The notes beneath the pieces were generated by a model. That model was not told where the DNA came from, searched no databases, and saw nothing but the letters and a program-made list of their open reading frames with translations. Shown piece after piece: positions 56,801-64,000 of a DNA stretch of 64,000 nucleotides (position 1 is the first letter of the stretch; each line of letters starts with the position of its first letter). A program made the position numbers and the translations under genes. Location: NCBI RefSeq assembly GCF_042477335.2, contig NC_091255.1:43626501-43690500 (forward strand), given 5' to 3'. The stretch comes from Ovis canadensis (Eukaryota; Chordata; Mammalia; Artiodactyla; Bovidae).

Positions 56801-59208
56801 GGTGGGGGCTTTGTGGAGGAGGAAGGGCTGCGGACTTCATTTCCTAATGGGGCCTGGTGGATTGCTGCACAGGCCAGGAGATGAACCTCTTAGTCTAACA
56901 TTCCTCCTGAAGCTCATGAAAATCATTTCATTTCCTGCTTGCCTTTTCGCTAATAACAACAGCCCACATAAACGGCAGCAGAAGCTAAGGTGTTGCTGAG
57001 ACATTAGGGAGGAGGGAGTGGTCTGTGGGGAACTTCGAAGCTGATCACTCTTCTAAGGCTCTTTGGTGACAGTGGCCTTATCGGGAGCACCCCAGGCTGC
57101 CAGCCCTCTGATTTTTCCAGGTTAACTGGAACCTGGGTTTTAATGCAAAACCTTCTGAATTCAGATTGTTTGAAAACCCGATAGCCAAGCCAGTCAAAAC
57201 CCAGGGTTGAATTTGTATCATGAGCTACAGTCTTTGCTGGCTGGGACAGAACCAACTCCTTTGTCCCCTTGGCTTTCATCTTTGGACTGATGTCACCTGT
57301 CAGCCCCTTGACCTGCCTCACAGCCCAGCTCTGGATGCTGGACCAGGACAGGCAGGATCTTTGAAGGCTTTGCTTCCGTGTGCAGAGCGTGGGTGTCTCT
57401 GACCCAGGGGTGCTATCTCCACTGCAGATCGAGATGGCCATTCTGCGATTTCCTTACGAGTCCTGGGGGACCCCCTTCCAGCAGCTGAAGCAGGTGGTAG
57501 AGGAGCCGTCCCCCCAGCTCCCAGCTGACCGTTTCTCCCCTGAGTTTGTGGACTTTACTGCACAGTGGTGAGTCTCAGCCCTGCTCAGACCTGAGGGCCT
57601 CCCTGAGCCCAGTCAGTACCCCTCCCTGCCCTGGCCAGATCCCATCCTCCCTGGGCCCGGTCTCCTTTTTGAGCAGATAAACCCCAATAACAGCATCAAA
57701 ATAGAAGGCAGAAATAGTTAGAGTATAAGGATAATTTGACAAGCTATGGTCCTGGGAGGAGTTTTTAATACAGTTCCTCTAGAAACGGACAGATCACATA
57801 GATCAAAAAAGAAAATGAAGAGTATATGGAGGATTTAAATACACAGTAAATTTGCTTTTGTTGATGTGTAGAATTTTGTATCACATTAAAGAATGCCCAC
57901 AAGATCCTTGTAAAGATTAATTATGTTTGAGATTACAGAGGAAATAAGGGAAAAGGCAGGAGGCAGAGTCTTATAGGCCACATTCTCTGACTGGAATTAG
58001 ATGGAACAGGAAATACATAACTATGGAGAAAAAAAGCTACAAGGAAATTAAAAGTAAATTCTTCTAGTATACTCTTGGGTTATAAGAGAGATCTAAAACA
58101 TACAATCATAAAGTAGTGAGAAGTGAAGACTTGAGAATCTAACATACCAACAGCTATGTGCTGTGGCCGGAGAGACGCTCAAGGGAGAATTCACAGCCTT
58201 TCTTTCTTTCACTGGAAAAGAAGAAAGTCTTAAAACAGGTGCGCCTGGCAGGCAGGATCATTCTCTCCCAGGACCCATGGTAAGGAGCTTCCTCTCTCGA
58301 TTAAGGACACCAAGCATATGATGGTTAGTGGTAGCATGTTAGTGTTGGGATCATTGGAAATCTCCTAGGTCACTATTGGTCCAGTCTCTCTGGTGGGCAC
58401 CACGGATCCCACTCTGCCCTTGGAAGCCCCCAGAATAGTTCAGCCCTTTCTTTCCTGAGCCTCGGGAGCATGCGTGTCCCCTTGCTGCTTGGGCAGGGCC
58501 AAGCCCAGCCTGACCTAACTGGCCTGGATGGGCTGGATTCGCTTCCCTGCCATCCTGGCCCCAGCCTACCCTGTTCTCTCCTAGCCTGAGAAAGAACCCC
58601 GCAGAACGCATGAGCTACCTGGAGCTGATGGTGAGTGCGGGTGGGGCTCTCTGGGAGAGGGCTGCCTCTATGCACAGCGGTGGGCAGCTCCTCTGGCTTG
58701 CCTCTGCATTCACGATTCTTCGAGGGACTTTGTCGCTCATTCTCTCATTCACTGTGTCCTCCGGCTCCCTCTTTCACCCTTCATGCCAGGCCCTTGGAGT
58801 GGGGCAGAGGGCCAGCAGGGCGGGTGGGCCGTTTTACTTGGAGGTGTCGGGAGGTTTTGCAGGGGAAGTGGGCCTCGAAGGATGAATGAGGGTCTTCTCT
58901 CTGATGGAGAGGGCACTCCACGTGGAAGGCCCATTGTGGGCAGAGTCCTGGAGTGTGCAGGCAAGAGCGAGTTGAGGGTGGTAGTGAGAGAGCTGGGGAG
59001 GAAGCCTGAACACTGTCTACCTGGAGGGCCTCCAAGGGCAGAGGTGCTGGAAGGGTCAGGGTGCGGGTTAGGACTAGGGGTTGGCTGGTTGCCCCTCCAA
59101 GGTGACTGCCTTCTGTACCCTCAGGAGCACCCTTTCTTCACCTCGCACAAAACCAAGAAGACTGACATCGCTGCCTTCGTGAAGGAGATCCTGGGAGAGG
59201 ACTCGTAG
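41754..59208 (+). CDS. MAP2K3: MAP2K3 (MKK3), dual-specificity MAP kinase kinase, 12 coding exons
   Basis: Twelve exons (41754-41802, 51084-51150, 51419-51467, 52193-52306, 52403-52522, 52921-53037, 53917-53968, 55058-55185, 55614-55691, 57428-57567, 58585-58630, 59125-59208) sum to 1,044 nt: 347 aa plus stop, the length of human MKK3b. The enzyme phosphorylates Thr and Tyr in the p38 MAPK activation loop, downstream of MAP3Ks in stress and cytokine signalling (family knowledge). Seen in sequence: a basic docking motif KSRRKKDLRI (18-27), Gly-rich loop G71-RGAYG, ATP lysine K93, HRD aspartate D190, DFG at 208-210, activation-loop S218 and T222 (SVAKT), APE-type PER after 232, and the C-terminal kinase lobe followed by TKKTDIAAFVKEIL. 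All introns are GT/AG and all phases agree. Residue 40 is Leu, where I recall Pro in human. Catalytic residues are intact. Confidence 0.98.
41803..51083 (+). other. MAP2K3: MAP2K3 intron 1
   Basis: 9.3 kb and unusually poor in SINEs. It contains MIR-like pieces (about 43,770-43,860 and 44,030-44,110, both with a 'ctgaggctcag'-type word) and the 15-bp minisatellite at 49,426-50,475. The many ORFs here (for example 155 codons from 47,866 and 235 from 44,853) are not supported by splice context or recognisable homology. Confidence 0.85.
49426..50475 (+). repeat. 15-bp minisatellite (VNTR), about 1.05 kb
   Basis: Around 65-70 units of a 15-bp motif close to GGGCCTGCACACAGG, with variants (cacatggggcg, cacacatgggg, cacgtgggg). 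A diagnostic variant 'cttgtac' recurs at 49576, 49677, 49778, 49864, 50025, 50111, 50197 and 50328; the spacings are 101, 101, 86, 161, 86, 86 and 131 bp, each 86 plus a multiple of 15. The array therefore grew by higher-order duplication. Because the unit is a multiple of three and lacks stops, long open frames cross it on both strands; these are not genes. Confidence 0.95.
51084..51150 (+). CDS. MAP2K3: MAP2K3 coding exon 2
   Basis: 67 nt, end of G17 to P38 plus two bases of T39. It carries the basic p38 docking motif and Met30 (ISCMSKPP), the start of the shorter 318-aa MKK3 form. Acceptor cccttttag, donor CAC|GTGAGT. Confidence 0.95.
51419..51467 (+). CDS. MAP2K3: MAP2K3 coding exon 3
   Basis: 49 nt, end of T39 then LPRNLDSRAFITIGDR (40-55). 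Acceptor cccctgcag, donor AGG|GTAGGT. The Leu40 codon is CTC. Confidence 0.95.
52000..52110 (+). mobile_element. MIR-like fragment
   Basis: ctgttttagagaaggtgag, ggctcagagaggttacatga and cacacagcagaagtggctgg match the MIR 3' half. In intron 3. Confidence 0.6.
52193..52306 (+). CDS. MAP2K3: MAP2K3 coding exon 4
   Basis: 114 nt, residues 56-93: kinase-domain start, Gly-rich loop GRGAYG and the ATP-anchoring K93 as its last codon. Acceptor cccctaag, donor AAG|GTGAGC. Confidence 0.96.
52403..52522 (+). CDS. MAP2K3: MAP2K3 coding exon 5
   Basis: 120 nt, residues 94-133 (RIRATVNSQEQKRLL to GALFRE), covering helix C and the following strands. Acceptor ccccgcag, donor GAG|GTGAGG. Confidence 0.96.
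52921..53037 (+). CDS. MAP2K3: MAP2K3 coding exon 6
   Basis: 117 nt, residues 134-172, including hinge-region ICMELMDTSLDKFY. Acceptor ctacctgcag, donor TCT|GTAAGT. Confidence 0.96.
53917..53968 (+). CDS. MAP2K3: MAP2K3 coding exon 7
   Basis: 52 nt, residues 173-189 ending VIHR, plus the first base of catalytic D190. Acceptor aacaccag, donor AGAG|GTCAGT. Confidence 0.96.
55058..55185 (+). CDS. MAP2K3: MAP2K3 coding exon 8
   Basis: 128 nt, D190 to A232: catalytic-loop DVKPSN, DFG (208-210) and the activation loop with S218 and T222. Acceptor cttctggcag, donor GCC|GTAAGT. Confidence 0.96.
55614..55691 (+). CDS. MAP2K3: MAP2K3 coding exon 9
   Basis: 78 nt, residues 233-258 (PERINPELNQ to SLGITM). 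Acceptor cctcttccag, donor ATG|GTACGT. Confidence 0.96.
56487..56574. repeat. 44-bp tandem duplication in MAP2K3 intron 9
   Basis: Two head-to-tail copies (56487-56530 and 56531-56574) beginning ggtgatcgctt and ending ttttcatgtcagt, differing at two positions. Confidence 0.9.
57428..57567 (+). CDS. MAP2K3: MAP2K3 coding exon 10
   Basis: 140 nt, residues 259-304 plus two bases of C305. It contains the C-lobe segment LKQVVEEPSPQLP. Acceptor ccactgcag, donor TG|GTGAGT. Confidence 0.96.
57680..58240 (+). mobile_element. Old L1 ORF2 / HAL1-type fragment
   Basis: An AT-rich island in GC-rich intron 10 with L1 ORF2-like words: acggacagatcacatagatc, gaaaatgaagagtatatgg, aggccacattctctgactgg, gtggccggagagacgctcaa (equivalent of 'gcagtgctcagagg') and tggaaaagaagaaag. 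Heavily diverged with many stops; HAL1 is an equal alternative. Confidence 0.55.
58585..58630 (+). CDS. MAP2K3: MAP2K3 coding exon 11
   Basis: 46 nt, end of C305 then LRKNPAERMSYLELM (306-320). Acceptor tctcctag, donor ATG|GTGAGT. Confidence 0.95.
59125..59208 (+). CDS. MAP2K3: MAP2K3 coding exon 12 (terminal)
   Basis: 84 nt, residues 321-347 and TAG. It holds EHPFFTSHKTKKTDIAAFV, the region that in MKK3/6 forms the MAP3K-docking DVD site. Acceptor taccctcag. Confidence 0.96.
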   Translation, partial: EHPFFTSHKTKKTDIAAFVKEILGEDS

Positions 59209-60012
59209 GGGCAGGGTTTGGACCTGCTCCAACCCTCTGTTGGGGCAGTGCTTGCCCACACCCATAAGCTACTGCCGCCCTGGCCTTGGGCACCCAAGAG
59301 GAATCCAGGGGGCTGCTCCTGCCTGACAGGCAAGGTCCCAAGTGCCAAAGAACCAGACCATCGGGGACCCCCAGTGCCTCTGCCCGTGCTGCTCCAAGGA
59401 CCCCAAGACTCTGGACTTGGAGGGCCCTGATGCCCCTCACAGAGAAGGCAACCCTGCCTTGTGCAGGCCACTGCCTTGGCCCAGCCCTGGATGCCACCCA
59501 AGTTGTATATTTTTTTATCTCTGAATGGACTGAATGGACTTTGCACACTTGGCCTAGGCTGGCCACACCTCTGTCCCGGCATTGGTTGGGGGACCCAGCA
59601 TGGGGATGAGCCACGTGAATTCCCTGGAGCCCCCACAAGGCAGGTGCCAGAGCCGCCGAGGCCTTCACCCCAGCACTGGCAGACGGGACGCTAAGGGCAC
59701 TGGGGTCACCTTGCCCTTGCCTGCTGCCTCTAGGGGTGTTGTTTCACCTTTATTTTTTTAATTTATCTTCCTGATTTTTTCTTTCGCTTTGTGGGTTTGG
59801 CTGGTTTTTCTTGCATGGTTTGGAGCCGATCACTTTTCTGTCACCTGCTAGGGGACCAGCAGGCTAAGACCTGCCCTGTCTGCTCAGGCTGGGGTCTTGG
59901 GAGATGGGCCTAAGGTCTCCGCTCAGAGAGGTGCTAGGGGAACCATTCAGCTCATTCTCCTTGGTGACTGGCTCAACAGGGGCTGTGGATTTGCTTTTGG
60001 TATTGTTTAAAA

Positions 60013-60032
60013 ATATATATATATATATATAT
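60013..60032. repeat. (AT)n palindromic tract in 3' UTR
   Basis: Ten AT units flanked by AAAA before and TTTTT after, so the RNA can fold on itself. Confidence 0.85.
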
Positions 60033-60105
60033 TTTTTGAAGAAAGGACTGCCTGTCCAGGGTCCTGTCCCTGATGGGTTGGGGCAGTTGGCTGATTGCTG
60101 TTTTA

Positions 60106-60111
60106 ATTAAA
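60106..60111 (+). terminator. MAP2K3: Probable MAP2K3 polyadenylation signal (ATTAAA)
   Basis: The variant signal ATTAAA runs into a genomic A-tract (to about 60,121), followed by GT-rich sequence (ggttgtgtgactgtgtgtc) typical of a downstream element. Confidence 0.5.
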
Positions 60112-60121
60112 AAAAAAAAAA

Positions 60122-61430
60122 AGTGGGGCAAAAGGTTGTGTGACTGTGTGTCAGAGCTGTGAGCCCTCCCGCTGTGCAGTGGTGGCTGGTGGGTCTGAGG
60201 GACAGGGACAGGCAGCATGGTCAGGGGGGCCTCCGGGCTTCCAGGGCTGTGCACTTCCACATGTGAGGAGGACACAAGGCTGCCTCCGGACTGTGACAAG
60301 GCTGCAGGCCCTTGCTGGACGCTGGACAGAGCACAGACTTAGGCCTAGTCCCCTGGGGGCATTGACAAGTGCATTGTCAGGCACTGCACCGGGGCTGGGT
60401 GGCCACCTCACCGAGGGTAATTTCATTATTCCCAGCTCACAGATGAGTCCAGAGCCACACAGCTCAGGATTGGAGAACTAGGCTCTGGGACAGAGGGAGT
60501 GGGGCAGCTGGAGGATGGCCCCCTTGGCAGGGTTCTCTGTGATTCTTGAGGCCTGGGCTGAAACCCTCTTCCTTTAGACTGAAGTAGAAGGGAATTTATT
60601 TGCTCACATAAGTGTGCCTGGCTTCAGGCCCCGTGGGATCCAGGAGCCAGGTTAATCTCCTGTGGAACTTAAATCCACCTTACTTGTTTTCTTTATCTCA
60701 GTTTTATACTCCCCACTTGGGGCCATGTCAGGACTCAGGTAGCTGCTGCCAGCTTAGCAAAGTGGTCCAGAACTGCTGAAGCCCCAGGACTGGCTCTTCT
60801 CGGCTGGGAAGGGTCATAGGCTCATCCTCATGCCTGTCTTGGGCAGCAAGGATCCTGCTCAGGAGAGTTTTCTGGCCTGCACTCCAAGATCTGAGAGCAG
60901 GGCCTAGCTGGCCCTCTAGGGGAAAGGGCATGTTCCCACAGGAGACACAGATCCTCCTGGGGTCCCTCTTTCCTCTGCCTCTATCCACCAGTCCTCCCAT
61001 CCTCAGCCAGAGGCGGAGTGTGACTTTAATGCCCAAGTTGGCCTCAGCCTGGGACAGCCTCTACGGGTAGTCCTGCTGGGTGCAGCATTTAACAGCCTCA
61101 AGCTCCATCTGGGCGGGGAGGCCGTTCTCACCTGAGGGGGTCTTTGTGACTGTACCCTGTGCCTGAAACGCCCCTTCCCACCTTCTGTGGGTCTCTGCTT
61201 ACCAGCTCCTGACTCCTGTGACTTCCCCAGGGAGGCCAGCTTGCACATGGCCCCATCGATGTACTAGTCTGGGCTAGTTAGACCCGCCACTATCGTGTGC
61301 TCAGTGCCGGAAGCTGCGGAGCGGGGAGCGCCCCACCTGTGATCAGTGGAAACACTAATGAATGAACACGTGAGAAAGGCCTGAGGGCGTGGTCCGGCAG
61401 GTGCGCCCGTGGATACCTGCATAGACTGAT
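60122..61430. other. Downstream intergenic, nothing recognised
   Basis: Unique-looking sequence with a MIR-like hint at about 60,405-60,480 (ttattcccagctcacagatg). No gene supported. Confidence 0.45.
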
Positions 61431-61503
61431 CGGCCAGCGTGCGAATGTGCCTCCGTGCGCGTGCCCGCGCCTACCCCACTGCCCAACAAGCGCGCGTGCA
61501 CAA

Positions 61504-61523
61504 ACGCACGCACGCACGCACGC
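61504..61523. repeat. (ACGC)n tract
   Basis: Five tandem ACGC-type tetramers in CpG-rich DNA; retained CpG in a repeat suggests low germline methylation. Confidence 0.85.
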
Positions 61524-61596
61524 GTGTCTCCAGCGCGCGCGCAGGTCCAGCCGACCCGAGCCCCGGGCACAGCCCGGGGTGCTCCTCCCTCCGCAG

Positions 61597-61610
61597 CCAC
61601 CAGGCGGCGC
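61597..61610 (+). promoter_or_regulatory. CTCF-like site
   Basis: CCACCAGGCGGCGC matches the CTCF core except for C in place of the usual G/T at the ninth base. Confidence 0.45.
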
Positions 61611-61709
61611 GGCACAGCCCCCGGCTTCTACCCCTCGGCCCCGGCGCGAGCGCCGGTCCTCCACGCGGAGGCCCGGAGGAGTGCCCCCTGTTCTGGGATC
61701 ACGGCGCTC

Positions 61710-61790
61710 TTGTTCAGTCGTTCAGTCGTGCCCGACCTTTGGCGACCCCATGGACTGCAGCGCGCCAGGCTCCCCTGTCCTCCACTGCGC
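61710..61790 (-). mobile_element. Bov-tA SINE fragment (antisense)
   Basis: ttgttcagtcgttcagtcgt, ctttggcgaccccatggac and tgcagcgcgccaggctcc: the 3' end of the SINE, reversed and truncated. Confidence 0.87.
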
Positions 61791-61799
61791 TCTACAGCT

Positions 61800-62485
61800 G
61801 GTAAATCATCTGCAGTGTCCAAAGGACTTTGCCATTTACAAAGCCCAGAGCTGTTCACAAAACACAGCTTACAAAGTAATAATTGACCGATAACAAGGCC
61901 CTCCGCAGGGTTACAAAGCACTTTTTACCGAGCAAGTGGTTCACAGTTTGCCAAGCAAAGTTCCTAGATTCCTCTTCCTGTTGGTGTGAACATGGTTGGT
62001 TGCAGGTTCGGATACTATGGAGGGGACCCTGCAGCCTTCACAAAGGGCGGCCAGGTATCTACCCGGGAGAAGCCTGCATGCAGGTCACTGACATTCACAA
62101 AGCACGTGACGGTTTATTCAGCCATGTGCACGCCAAGAGAAGGCTCCCTCCACTGTCCATGTGGGTGGGGGCCATGGGCACAGGAACCAGACCGGGTGGG
62201 CAGGGGCCTTCTCAGACCTGGAGTGAATGAGTCTCTCTGGACTGGCAGACGGACGGTGGAGCCACATGAAGTGTCTGCTTCAGGTGCAGCAGTGAGAGCC
62301 TCCTCATGGGGCGGTATTGAAAGCCAGCATCTGGGCCTGGCTGGGAGCAGGAGTGGCCCCTGCAGGAGGATTTGGTGACTTCCCTTCTGGAGGAGAGGGA
62401 AGGCAGCTTCGCTCCTTAGACATCAGCTTGGCCTCTTCTCAGAGCCCTGCTGTGGCTCCCACCTCCTCCAGTCCATGTCTGCCGG
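61800..62485. other. Intergenic, nothing recognised
   Basis: Repeated words such as 'tttacaaag' and 'ttcacaaag' at 61,835-62,100 hint at an old decayed repeat, but I cannot name it. Confidence 0.4.
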
Positions 62486-62489
62486 GGGC

Positions 62490-62825
62490 CCCCGCCTCCC
62501 CGTGGCCCACGCCAGCCCCCACACCCCATACTCCTCCTTGCTCCCTGTGCTTCAGCCACGCCATGCTCAGACCTGCCTCAGGGCCTCTGAACTTGCTGTT
62601 CTCTGTGCCCAGAACGTGCCACTCTGCCCCGTCAGTCCTGGCTGGCCTTGGATGTCTGCTCGCCTCAGAGAGGCCGTCATCTCAGTGGCCTCCCTGGCCA
62701 CCGTGTCGCCGCGTCCCCTTGCTCTGCAGTGTCTTCTTCACACTTGCCTGCTGAGCAGCTTTCCAACTACACTGGGAGCCGTCTTGCCAGCTGGGTCTGT
62801 CTTGCTCAGAACCTGGCATGGAGGG
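62490..62825 (+). mobile_element. L2-like LINE fragment
   Basis: ctcagggcctctgaacttgc, gtgcccagaacgtgccactc, ctcagagaggccgtcatctc and gctcagaacctggcatgg show the L2 3'-region pattern. Confidence 0.6.
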
Positions 62826-62829
62826 GGCT

Positions 62830-64000
62830 AGGCAGTGACAGAGGAAAGAGGCAGGTGCAGGGAAGCTGCCCTCTGGCGCCAGAACGATGCCAGAACCAAC
62901 GCAGTGGGGCCCAGAGAGCCAGGCTCTGCCAGTTCTGCGCCACAGCTCGGGTGTGGGCTGGGGACTGCCCTCCTATTTCTTTGGGGCTGTGGGTCCCGGG
63001 AGGGCTCTTAGAACCAAGGCCACCCCTGGTTGTACTGACTTGGGGCTCAGAGAAGGAATTCGATGGGCTCATGGTCATACAGAGAGCAACACCAGAGCTG
63101 GGATCTTGGTGAGGTCTGGCGACAGGGCTGCCTGCATCCCTGTAGTTGTCAGCACAGTGGTCCCGGGGCAGTAAGGTTTATCCTTCTACCCCCTCCAGTT
63201 TTTAAGCCTGTCAGGATGGCTCTGGCTCAGGAGAAAGGGAAAGGGCCAGCATGTGGCTCCCGCCATCAGCCCTGCATTTGCTGTGTCCTTCAGTGCTCTG
63301 TGAGTAAGGACAGTGGATGAGAAAGCTGGGCCGGGGTCATCTCCTCTGCCAGCAGGGACTTAAGAGCATCTGGCCAAACCTCTGTCCATTGCGGGGATCC
63401 CTCCCTAGTCACACCCTCCCCAGGGGCTGAGACCTCTGCTTGCACACCTCCCTGATGGGGAGCTCGGTCTCATTCAGACATGCTTCTTGGAGGGATCTCA
63501 GATTCCTCTTGTCCTGGTTCCACTCCCTGAGGCTTGTGATGCCAGAGCCTCATGTGTAGACTCTGGCACACTCTAAATGTTCATTTCTTTGCCTCTTGTG
63601 AAAGCCGTTTTGAATACTTTTGGAGACCAGGTGGGAGGGTCTATATATACATCAGCTGTGCTATGTTTATCACAGCTCATTTATCCTCAGGCCCAGGGCA
63701 GTCAGATTCTCCTGGAGATCACAAAGCCTCAGCAAGGGTCCAGGCTTGCCTGAGGCCCTCCAGACAGTGAGCTCAGTAACCCAGGAGTCCTGTCCACCCC
63801 CGACTCTGAGCGAGCCACCTGCCAAGCTGGGTTTAGCTGCATTCACCCTGTCCAGCCTTGCAGAAGTCGTGGGATGCTCTGTTTCTGTCCTGGACTGGCT
63901 TAATGGCAGGACTTGGATGGGGAGATACTTGGGAGGCAGCAACAGCTGCCATCTCTGGTTGTGGATGCTCCAGCCCAAGAGGTTCTTTTGCTGGCTCCCA
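62830..64000. other. Right-end intergenic, nothing recognised
   Basis: No supported coding exon. A short MIR-like hint lies at about 63,050-63,110. KCNJ12, the next human gene, is not detectable here. Confidence 0.5.

Larger units (their letters stand above)
59209..60120 (+). other. MAP2K3: MAP2K3 3' UTR (probable)
   Basis: About 0.9 kb free of interspersed repeats, including tttttttatctctgaatgg near 59,510, a T-rich stretch at 59,750-59,810 and a self-complementary (AT)n run at 60,013-60,032. It likely ends near the ATTAAA at 60,106-60,111. Confidence 0.65.
61440..61709. promoter_or_regulatory. Small CpG-rich patch 1.3 kb past MAP2K3
   Basis: About 270 bp with many CpG (gcgcgcgtgc, cagcgcgcgcgcagg, ccccggcgcgagcgccgg), an (ACGC)n tract at 61,504-61,523 and a CTCF-like site. 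It stops abruptly at a Bov-tA fragment. Confidence 0.5.

Noticed and set aside
60200-64000. KCNJ12 or another gene at the right edge
   Set aside because: No potassium-channel signature or other conserved exon was visible on either strand; in human that gene lies farther away.
1-64000. A novel multi-gene system
   Set aside because: All three genes are known single-function mammalian genes, and the remaining sequence is repeats and unassigned non-coding DNA. Nothing points to a new coordinated system.

Overview
The window is a piece of a ruminant nuclear genome, probably bovid or another pecoran. It holds large introns with GT/AG boundaries, CpG-island promoters, many copies of the ruminant/cetartiodactyl tRNA-derived SINEs (CHR and Bov-tA types), and two BovB LINE fragments. 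No bacterial, plasmid, phage or CRISPR content is present. The gene order TMEM11 (-), NATD1 (-), MAP2K3 (+) matches human 17p11.2 as I recall it; the cattle equivalent would be chromosome 19. The exact species cannot be read from the sequence.

Layout. Positions 1-9,100: TMEM11 on the minus strand, with its last coding exon at 18-534, an 8.4 kb repeat-rich intron and its first coding exon at 8907-8968 in a CpG island (about 8,640-9,560). Positions 9,560-14,600: intergenic, with a MIR, a BovB LINE carrying a reverse-transcriptase palm fragment, and SINEs. Positions 14,600-22,200: NATD1 on the minus strand, three coding exons (16975-17091, 18000-18118, 21886-21991), a 2.4 kb 3' UTR ending near an AATAAA at 14,619-14,624, and a CpG-island promoter. 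Positions 22,300-41,100: a roughly 19 kb divergent intergenic region made largely of old L1, L2, CHR and Bov-tA elements, a solo retroviral-type LTR (32,507-32,978) and a second BovB fragment. Positions 41,100-60,120: MAP2K3 on the plus strand, twelve coding exons that join to a complete 347-codon frame, with a 1 kb 15-bp minisatellite in intron 1 and an old L1/HAL1 fragment in intron 10. Positions 60,120-64,000: downstream sequence with a small CpG-rich patch, a Bov-tA fragment and an L2; no gene recognised.

All three proteins could be rebuilt exactly from splice sites, with no frameshift or premature stop: TMEM11 192 aa, NATD1 113 aa, MAP2K3 347 aa. They do not form a pathway: TMEM11 shapes mitochondria, NATD1 is a small GNAT-like protein of poorly known role, and MAP2K3 is the dual-specificity kinase that activates p38 MAPK. 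I found no undescribed multi-gene system. The most unusual items are the 15-bp minisatellite with its 86+15k higher-order spacing, a perfect 19-bp hairpin at 39,494-39,539, three CTCF-like sites in and around the MAP2K3 domain, and a paired ZNF143-like arrangement at the TMEM11 promoter.
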